From Siphonodentalium dalli (lineage: Eukaryota > Mollusca > Scaphopoda > Gadilida > Siphonodentaliidae): a DNA stretch of 64,000 nucleotides. Every line of letters starts with the position of its first letter. Within the stretch, counting starts at the first letter, position 1. Under the pieces are notes generated by a model. The model saw only the letters and a list, made by a program, of their open reading frames with translations. It made no database searches and was not told the origin of the DNA. The position numbers were made by a program, and so were the translations under genes. Shown in pieces: positions 55,851 through 64,000 of this stretch. Location: assembly GCA_032622095.1 (NCBI GenBank), contig CP136066.1, positions 171,070,664-171,134,663 on the forward strand, given 5' to 3'.

Positions 55851-56530
55851 TTACTCTCAGGCTCCAAATAAAAGTGCAGGCCCAAATAATAGTGCGGGGG
55901 GGGGGAAATTCCATTGAAAGTTAATAAAAGTACAGACCCAAATAATAGTGCAGGGGGAACTCTGAGCAAAACATCAACTGTGGTTAACCAAATAATTTTT
56001 ATAGCAGGTTCAGGTATACGAGTCAACATGTAGTACAGGTACATGTATGTATCATGTGGTGTTTTTTTGGTTTGCCACATACTTGAATATGTACTACTCT
56101 TGAGTGCCTAATGTACGATTATTAAAATCGAGGTAAAATTCCCACCTGTACGATCGTTATTTGGTCCTGTACGTTTATTAAATTAACCAAAAGAAATAAT
56201 TCACCAATCTTAAATTGTGTTATTCATATAATAAATGATTTTGAGAATCCGTTCATGGAGAACGGAAGAAACGCAATTTCACAGTAAAGTATAAACATAT
56301 GACAAAATGTCTTGTTTAGCTAGTAACTAATGTAGACGTGTTGATCATTTTTACATCTGAATCATATAGAAATCTTGAATTTGTGCTGATTTAAATTTTC
56401 ATAGCTTCAAAATATTAATAAACGTGCAGACCCAAATAAGCACTGTGCAGGGGGGGGGGGGATTTCCCAAGAAAAATAATAAACGTGGATGCAGCTGGTG
56501 CATGCATATTTATTTGGAGCCCAAGAGTAA
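55851..56530. mobile_element. Third element with inverted ends, TTACTCTCAGGCTCC
   Basis: TTACTCTCAGGCTCCAAATA at 55851 pairs with TATTTGGAGCCCAAGAGTAA at 56511-56530 with two mismatches. Inside, three direct copies of 'AATAAA-GTGCAGACCCAAATAA...GTGCAGGGGG' with G-runs of variable length occur. No coding frame. It lies about 40 bp from the preceding element. Confidence 0.7.
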
Positions 56531-57553
56531 AGAGGTGGAGGTGAATGTTACATGTAAGTTGTTATTAACGAAATGGAACGATGCCTTTAATAGGTTCCAC
56601 CAGCAATAAGTCGCGACTTCTTTATATTGGCCTGACAGATTGGTTTTTGTTGGCGTCATGCCTGTCGACCATTATGATGGCCACATATATTGTCATATAA
56701 CAGCGATTTACGATCTGTCTTGTTGGCTCATAATATAAATTAAGAAAGTGGCCTTGTGTTCGTTCCTTGCGTAAAAAAATATTTTTTAGTACAAACGTCC
56801 TCATTGATTGTGTCCCACATGTTCGAATCTACTTTGCGATTTTGGAGCAACGCATTTGTAAATGCGTTCATATTTTAACACAATTAACCTTGATTTATTC
56901 ACAAACAAATGTCTTGATGCAGGCCTTAAAATCCATCAGATTTTTGGCAATAATCAAAATGTTAGTGTTTCACTTTCTACAGGGAATCAAGACTTTTTAC
57001 TAGAATCAAAATGAGAATCATGATTCTCAGATTCTGATTATAAAACAATTAATGTCAACAGTGTTTATTTATGTTTATTCCATTTTGAATGGAAAACTAC
57101 ATCATGAATGTCCGATTCCGAACATATACATGTACACCAGGAGTGGGAAAATAACACAGAATTATTCAGATGTGAATTTAAATTAAACAAAATTATAACT
57201 AAAATTGCAAAATACACTATCGTATCGTTATTTGGGTGTTCATACTAGTATACTTTTTCGGCGCAATGATCGGTAATTTCAATGCGACTGCGATTATTCC
57301 CAATGCAGTGCATTTAATTTAAATGCTGTCATTAAGGCATTTACAAAGTGGCGTGACACAATGCACCCTCAATGCATTTTAAATGCAACAACCGCATTTC
57401 ATTGATCCACGTTGTAAAGGACATTTATTTTTAGAATACATGTATGTACGTGTATATAACCACAAGAATAAAGAACAAATCAACTGTTTTTATTACTTTG
57501 TAAACCTCTGATGTTTCCCATACAGTATACATTTGTATATTATAAACCATGTT
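56531..57553. other. Unannotated stretch, no supported gene
   Basis: Small frames only. GAGAATCATGATTCTC at about 57013 is a perfect 16-bp palindrome; otherwise nothing to annotate. Confidence 0.45.
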
Positions 57554-57772
57554 ACAGTAATTCTAGAGCTAATTAATCGACTCCTTAACTACAGCATAAT
57601 TATGGGTAACTTTTCAGGATTTAGTCGGAAATATGGCTTGTTGCCATTCATCGGAAAGCTCTCACCGAGAGCTTTCCGATGAATGGCATCAACCCATATT
57701 TCCGACTAAATCCTGAAAAGTTACCCATAATTCTGCTGTAGTTAAGGAGTCGATTAATTAGAGCATTACTGT
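57554..57772. repeat. 219-bp near-perfect palindrome
   Basis: Arms 57554-57663 and 57667-57772 pair over their whole length with few mismatches around a three-base loop (ACC). Ends read ACAGTAATTCTAGAGC and GCATTACTGT. A diverged relative is at 59273-59439. It looks like a fold-back MITE. Confidence 0.88.
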
Positions 57773-59272
57773 ATATCCTCTATAACTGTTTATTCAACAT
57801 CACTTGCTGCAATCCATAAATGCGGTTCAGATTTCGATGTCCGGTTCAACATTATTATCATATGGTTTGATAGCAGAAATACTCAGTTTGGAATGTTATA
57901 CCATACAAGTTTTACGAGTTGCTCTTGCTCAAGAATGGATAAATTTATAAACCTGATTTTTGGCGCATTAGTTAGAATTATATTTTTGCACAAGAACACA
58001 CCACAAATATCGAACTGGACATCAAAAGCAGAACCGGATTGTATCGATTGCATAAACATAAGAAGTTGGTCACTGACCGACAATTGCTATTCTCTGGTGT
58101 GGTTTATAGGACTACCGTATGCAATGCCGACTTAAAAATAAAAATTCACATAAACATCGCATGAAGCGGTCTATCCACAAACTCAGGTATTCGGTAATTC
58201 CAAATGTATGAACTATCACCATGATATCCCGGTATATCATTGTCAGGACTGTTTGTACAAAAGGTTGTTATTCTACTATGCATAATTTTGCTATATCATT
58301 GTACTCGGACTGTATTGCAATGTAATATATCAGTACATGTACCGGTATACTGGGTGCACATTATATACATGTAGGCCTACTTTCACTTTAGTACATGTAT
58401 GTGTCATAAAAGACTCATGTTGTTAAATTGAAAAAAAACATGTGTGAAAACAGAGAGAATACATGTACATGTGCCGGTACTATATACCTCTTTGTGTGCT
58501 GTACTACCGGTACTATTCATGTACATGTACTACACTACAACAAGAGAAATTTTAATTGATTCTGCTGCCCTTGTGCCACAGGCCTCAAACACGCCAAACA
58601 AGTATCTGTAGCCAGGCCCACCAGTACCAGGCTACTAGTAAATGAAGTACTGAAAGTGTCACATCATTAATCGAGCCCAATCTTAGTTATACTAGTCTCT
58701 TGTGTAGTTTGGGTTACTATTAATAAGATATTTAATGAATGTTTGGAATGTATGGTAGCATTCTTACCTGGATCAACATATGCCATGCACAACGCTGGTC
58801 ATCATATCATCACCGCTGTTGGCAGTAAACCGCTCATCGGGCTATAACAGTTAGAGTTTTCCATACCAGGGCTAATCTAATCAGTTAAAATTAGTCATTT
58901 TAGAGGGAATACCAACCAGTGGAAGACGTACAAAAAGTCATGTATATTCAGATATCAGTTTTCGAGAAAAAACCCATCTTAGTCGAGCGGACTTAGAATA
59001 TCGGGGTAAACTTAAATTTCATTCAGCAACACTTTCACAGCAGAATATAAAAGTAGTACATTATAATCACTTACAGTACATGTACATGTAGCCCAAGTGC
59101 AGTGCTAGCCTATATTATATACTACCAAAACTTTTGGTCAGTTTCTCGATGACTGACACTTGTAAACGCTTGAACGGGTACTATATAGTACATGTACATG
59201 TACATGTGTACCGTATGTGAATTAAAGATCTTATTAGTGACACAACAGGAGGCTAGACATACATTTGTAACT
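57773..59272. other. Unannotated stretch with TACATG repeats
   Basis: Short runs of ACATGTAC (58330-58530, 59070-59110, 59190-59210) are scattered over the stretch. The 80-codon frames around 57883-58135 lie on both strands and have no recognisable domain. Confidence 0.45.
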
Positions 59273-59439
59273 ACAGTAATGTTCTAATTAATCGACTCCT
59301 TAACCACAGCAGAATTACGGGTATTAAACTCGGGGAGAGCTTTCCGATGAATGGCAACAAGCCATATATCCGACTAAATCCTGAAAGTTACACATAATTC
59401 TGCTGTGGTTAAGGGGTCGATTTCTTAGGGCACTACTGG
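59273..59439. repeat. Related, shorter palindromic element
   Basis: Same ends and inner blocks as 57554-57772 (TTAATCGACTCCTTAAC, GAGAGCTTTCCGATGAATGG, CCGACTAAATCCTGAAA, TTCTGCTGTGGTTAAGG), but part of the left arm is missing, so the hairpin is asymmetric. Confidence 0.8.
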
Positions 59440-59852
59440 ATCTGTTTTAGTGCACATCAAATGTATTTGTTGTCTTTCCTCTTGTAATTTGTCTTTGGTT
59501 GTGTTCGCCATTTCGATGGACAACTACATGTACTGACATCAAATGACTGAAATGAGTCAAAATTTAGCAGTGCAGCCAATTATATAGATAAACAGAATTA
59601 AATAGCATCCAAATTCCAAATGAGCATAAATGATAAAACAAACTTTATTGAGCACTCTTTTAATACTAGTAATTACAGCTACAATGAAAGCACCTAATAA
59701 AAATTCTAAGTTTGGTAAAACTGTCTGTATACAAAGTTTATCTGGCCGTGATGAATAAAACCTATAAATGGGATCATATACATGTATGTTAGATATCATT
59801 ACATGATTATTTGAAAACACATATCCGTATGGAAAACAAACTATTTTACCAC

Positions 59853-59980
59853 TGGCCAAGTGGTCCTGCTAATATGCTATGATGCTGGTGGTCCTGCTGA
59901 ATTGCTATGATGCGGGTAGTGCAATTCATAGCAATTAAGCAGGACCCAACCGCATCATAGCACATTAGCAGGAACACTTG
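59853..59980. repeat. Compound palindrome with internal direct repeat
   Basis: CAAGTGGTCCTGCTAATATG... pairs with ...CATTAGCAGGAACACTTG. Within the left arm GTGGTCCTGCT-AAT-GCTATGATG occurs twice in tandem, and both are mirrored on the right. Confidence 0.78.
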
Positions 59981-60580
59981 AACAGGGTATATTTACAGTG
60001 TCAAATCGAATGGGCATCTTTTAACAATATTTTATGAACAATTTCCTAGAAGTGTTCGAAAATTGAGAACTGAATTTAAATTTTTTTTTATGAGGTTTCG
60101 ATTGAAAAATTTCTAACTTAGCTCATCAGGATTAACATTGTCGCACAGCTATATTCTCTTTCCCAACAAAGTCTATAGAACATACATGTAAAATTACAGC
60201 TATGCTTTAATTAATCAACTCGCCTTATATTACTCGGGTATTACTGCAGTATTCAGGCGTGTTCATGCGATCAACCGCAGTCAGTTATACCGCCGCAGAA
60301 TGTGGTCCACCTCACATTTGCAGTTAGGCTGTATTTTTCATGCGATGTTTATATGAATTTTGTTTTAAAGTTGACATTGTAATCACACCAGAATTTTTTT
60401 TTATTGTTTCAAAATGTCTAGATAGAATTCAGAATTTTTGTGGTAAAAACAATTAACTTGGTTATCACAGTTAACACATATTACTGTGGTAAGATTACCA
60501 GCGGATACCGCATGTCAACAGGGACTGCATGCTCTAATTAATTATCAGGTTTAACATGTTTATACTGGATACAGTTCATT

Positions 60581-61528
60581 TTAAAGGTACTCAATCCGGT
60601 TCGATGATACCCATATAATCAGATTCCAACATCATACATTTGTATTTAGAAAGGCTGCTTCAGTTACGTTATCAGAATTGATTAATTGCCCTTAAATAAT
60701 GCTAACCACTGTCAACTAAAGTATACAATTGCCTGACATATGTTATTTATCAACATGTTGTTCTACAAAATTTGGCCTTATTTTCAACAGAAAGCCTCTT
60801 GATTTTAGAGTTATCCATCTTCATCTGAAATTTGGTCCGAGACCGTGGGCCACTATTAATTCTTGATCGTGAAAAATAGTATATTTCAAAAATTGATATC
60901 TAATAACTCTGAGCTTTGATAGGTGGTGCGTTCCTCGACTCGTACCAAATATCTTTTACCCCCCCCCCCCCAAGTCCAAATAAAGAGTAATGTGCGAGCA
61001 TTAATTCAGGGGGCCCTTAATCAGATTATGCATCTTTAAATTCAAATACAGTTTAAAGATGCATAATCCGATTAAGTGCCCCTCATTTGCTATTTACATA
61101 TACATGTATATGGAATCGGGGGGGGGGTAAAAATATTTTAATCAAGTCGAGGGACCCACCTACATGTATCAAAGCTCAGAGTTATTAGATATCAATTTTT
61201 GAAATTTTAATATTTATCACCATCGATACTTAATAGTGGCCCAGAAAAATTTGACGAGCCGACGGTCTCAGACCAAATTGCGGATGAAGATGGATAACTC
61301 TAAAATGAAGAGGCTTTGTGTTGATAATAAGGTCAAACTTCGTCGAACAGCATGTTGATAAATATAACGTATCAGGCGATTTTATACTATACATGTAGTT
61401 GACAGTGGTTAGCATTATTTTTGGGCAATTAATCGATTCTGATATTACTGAAGCAGCATTTCTAAAAAAAATGTTGTTGTTGGAATCTAATTATATGGGG
61501 ACCATCGAATCTGATTGAGCACCTTTAA
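60581..61528. mobile_element. 948-bp fold-back element
   Basis: The left arm 60581-61040 and right arm 61052-61528 are imperfect reverse complements over about 460 bases; near the centre CATCTTTAAA and TTTAAAGATG flank an 11-base loop. Ends are TTAAAGGTACTCAATCC and GATTGAGCACCTTTAA, so a TTAA target is possible. C- and G-runs (60959-60972, 61118-61127) mirror each other. No protein is encoded. Confidence 0.88.
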
Positions 61529-61555
61529 TAGTTAGCTATATGAGTTATATACACA

Positions 61556-61735
61556 TAAGGCGGCACCAATTTTTAAGTCCGGTTTACGAACACCTCCTAC
61601 AACTTTTTTTCCATTTCATGAATTTTTTTTTTAATTTTTTGTCCCAATTTTTTTTACACGCGTACTGATTTTCATGTGCTGTCGCATCCGGTTCTGCTTA
61701 TGATCATTTGCAGATCCATATTTTCGAATATAGGT
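61556..61735 (-). repeat. Partial inverted copy of the 54.6-kb MITE
   Basis: GGCGGCACCAATTTTTAAGT, CGAACACCTCCTACAACTTT and TGCTGTCGCATCCGGTTCTG are the reverse complement of the right half of the element at 54554-54935. TAA precedes the end. The second half is missing. Confidence 0.82.
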
Positions 61736-63199
61736 GTGCTCCGCTCATTTTTGCGAGAGTTATGGCCCTTTTTCGACTTAGAATCGTGTTAATTTCTGGT
61801 TTCCGCATCATAATTTAGTTTGTGTGATCAAATCTGAATCAAATTTGGTATGATAGTTTATTATCCACCATTTCATGGGACACTGGTTGGATTGTTCTGA
61901 AATGTAGTATCGGATTTAGGGGACCTTGATATATTTTTCAGACAAGCTGATGCCCCAAAGAAGCCACTTTTTCTCACATTTGCTGAAATAGTATCCAAAA
62001 CATCAACATATCAAGAGCCATTAGACTGAATTAGATAAAAATATATCACTTGGGTCTGTTTAAGCTGGAAAATACTCAAAATTTTATAATTTTCTGCTAT
62101 TATATCTGCATACTAGCCTTTTTGCTGAATCGTGAATGCCGGTTATATTGCCGTGTGAAATCCTAGTACCAGATAACATTGGGTATGTACATGTATATAG
62201 CATACCACCTGAAAATGGCTTGAATATCACATAACAAAGCGGGGTGGGGGTGTGTGTGACACCCTCCTTGATCATAGTCTGTATTCTACAGGGTATGTTA
62301 ACTGTTTCGAGTTGGTGCAATTAATGTGATTGTTTAATCTCTACCATCTGAAATCTATTTATAGCATATTTTGCTATCTGATCAATATTGCTACTTAGTA
62401 CTGATATAAAACAGGATAAAGATGGTGTGTCTCTTTCCCGAATGTTCTGTTTACATGTACATTTGGGGGTTTATGAGTCAAATAATATCAGACAACATGT
62501 CCTTCTAACACTAAGAAATAATATGTTCTTATGAACCAGGACAAAATATGACTATTTCTCGAGCATTACAGCACATTATTACAAATCTATATTTGTAAGC
62601 AGTAAGATAATGACAGGAAACATGTCCTCAGACTAAGAAATAATTTTTTGGTGTGTATTTCACACCACAGCTCATGTGTATACTCACATTAGTTTATGTC
62701 ATTCAAAGGAAGAAACCCATTTAGAAAGTTTAAATGAGACAAAACTACCTCACTGTAGATGTAGTTGCAAGGTACAACATGTACATGTATTCTGGTAAAT
62801 GACATTGGAACTAAAATAATGATTTTTGTGTCCACCGGTATGTCATGTACCGGTACTAGTATACATTGCAACTACATGTACATGTAACTTGCCTAACATA
62901 CCATATACATGTATGAAGAGGGACTTTGCAAGTGTTTTTTAATCAAAATTTTAACCCAACTCTTGTTGTCAGTAAGTTTTAACCCATGCAGTTTAATGAG
63001 TTTATATATTTATATATTACATGTGTTTCTATACATGTATTTTATCTTTAGTTAGTTTGTTGTCCTTGAATAAACTTGTATTGCTGCACAATCAGTTTCC
63101 TTAATGTTCTATTATACTAAAACAACTCCATTGATAACAATACCCCTGCATCCCATCAAAATCTACTTCATTGCCATCCTCATCATTTCACTTTGGTAT
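61736..63199. other. Unannotated stretch, no supported gene
   Basis: Short frames on both strands with no domain, plus scattered ACATGTACATGTA. Nothing else recognised. Confidence 0.45.
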
Positions 63200-63999
63200 C
63201 CCCACCCAGGTGTACCTTGGTGTTATTCACCCAGGTGTTTCCTACCCATGTGTACCTTGGTGTTTTCTTACCCAGGTGTACCTTGGTGTTTTCTTACCCA
63301 GGTGTACCTTGGTGTTTTCTTACCCAGGTGTACCTTGGTGTTTTCCTGCCCAGGTGTACCTTGGTGTTTCCTTACCTGGGTGTACCTTGGGGTTTTCTAA
63401 CCCAGGTGCATCTCAATGGGAAATCCACCTGGGTAAGAAAACACCAAGGTACACCAGCGTAAAAAAAACACCAAGGTATACCTGGGTTGGAAACATCAAG
63501 GTACACCTGGGTGGGGAACACCCAGGTAGGAAACACCAGGGTACACCTGGGTGAATAACACCAAGGTACACCTGGGTGGGAAACACCCAGGTAGGAAACA
63601 CCAGGGTACACCTGGGTGAATAACACCAAGGTACACCTGGGTGGGAAACACCCAGGTAGGAAACACCAGGGTACACCTGGGTGAATAACACCAAGGTAAC
63701 CTGGATGGGAAACACCCAGGTAGGAAACACCAGGGTACACCTGGGTAAATAACACCATGGTACACCTGGGTGGGGAAACACCCAGGTAGGAAACACCAGG
63801 GTAGACCTGGGTGGGAAACACCCAGGTAGGGTACACCTGGGTGTGGTCACCTGGGTAATTACACCCAGGTTTACCCATACCAGGGTTTTTATCCAGTTTC
63901 AGGTGGGTAAATCATGGTAAAACCCAGGTTTCGCGGGGTCTTGATGGTTGGTGGATGTCTTGGTAGATAGATTTTTACCTGGGTTTCGGCCCAAAAAAC
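63200..63999. repeat. ACCCAGGTGTACC arrays of opposite polarity
   Basis: From 63208 to 63410 a 26-bp unit (CCCAGGTGTACCTTGGTG plus TTTTCTTA) runs on the plus strand. From 63425 to 63840 the complementary unit (GGTACACCTGGGT with GGAAACACC) runs in inverse sense with a 60-bp higher-order period. The switch lies near 63411-63424. The array reaches the window edge with looser ACCTGGGT motifs. All open frames here (up to 168 codons) are translations of the repeat. Confidence 0.88.
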
Positions 64000-64000
64000 C

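Noticed and set aside
63171-63878. Several overlapping frames up to 168 codons on both strands
   Set aside because: All are translations of the ACCCAGGTGTACC array in different phases.

Overview
The window reads as nuclear DNA of an invertebrate animal. It is AT-rich, gene-poor and packed with non-LTR retrotransposons, a decayed Ty3/gypsy retroelement, fold-back and terminal-inverted-repeat DNA elements, and minisatellites. The LINE families, the small palindromic DNA elements and a single-exon Mab-21/cGAS-like gene of the kind that is strongly expanded in bivalve molluscs make a marine mollusc (probably bivalve) the best guess. That is inference; nothing here names a species. I see no bacterial-type genes, operons, CRISPR array, rRNA or intact tRNA gene.

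Layout. 0-0.23 kb: C-terminal fragment of a LINE ORF1-like protein. 0.5-3.1 kb: AT-rich 1.17-kb tandem duplication. 4.6-8.16 kb: almost complete LINE (LINE A) with endonuclease and reverse transcriptase, split by one frameshift in an A-run. 8.16-14.5 kb: 5'-truncated, frameshifted Ty3/gypsy pol (protease, RT, RNase H, DD35E integrase), followed 13 bp later by an unrecognised third gene with C2H2-like fingers and a Thr/Pro repeat domain, itself split by an antisense L2-type LINE fragment. 17.5-19.3 kb: two related minisatellites (44 and 34 bp) separated by an inserted repeat. 20.7-25.6 kb: short tandem repeats, an element with 35-bp perfect inverted ends, a LINE remnant and fold-back elements. 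27.8-32.2 kb: second LINE (LINE B) whose RT domain carries a recent in-frame duplication of the motif-A region. 32.9-34.9 kb: two families of motif-rich tandem repeats. 35.6-38.1 kb: the only convincing host gene, a 700-residue Mab-21/cGAS-like receptor on the minus strand, with a degenerate copy of its 3' end directly downstream. 38.9-41.35 kb: 60-bp minisatellite invaded by a piggyBac-like element. 42-53 kb: dispersed and tandem repeats, including a 45-bp satellite array. 53.3 kb: CR1/Jockey-type LINE tail. 54.5-61.7 kb: a cluster of small DNA elements and large palindromes, up to a 948-bp fold-back. 63.2-64 kb: ACCCAGGT-rich arrays of opposite polarity.

How the parts relate. Most of the sequence is parasitic or repeat DNA with clear nesting: LINE into a gypsy accessory gene, a DNA transposon into a minisatellite, a dispersed repeat into a minisatellite. 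The one host gene belongs to the cGAS-like nucleotidyltransferase family and retains the visible catalytic acidic residues. The broken second copy of its 3' end suggests a locally duplicating immune-sensor locus. Sequence alone cannot show whether any of these genes is expressed.
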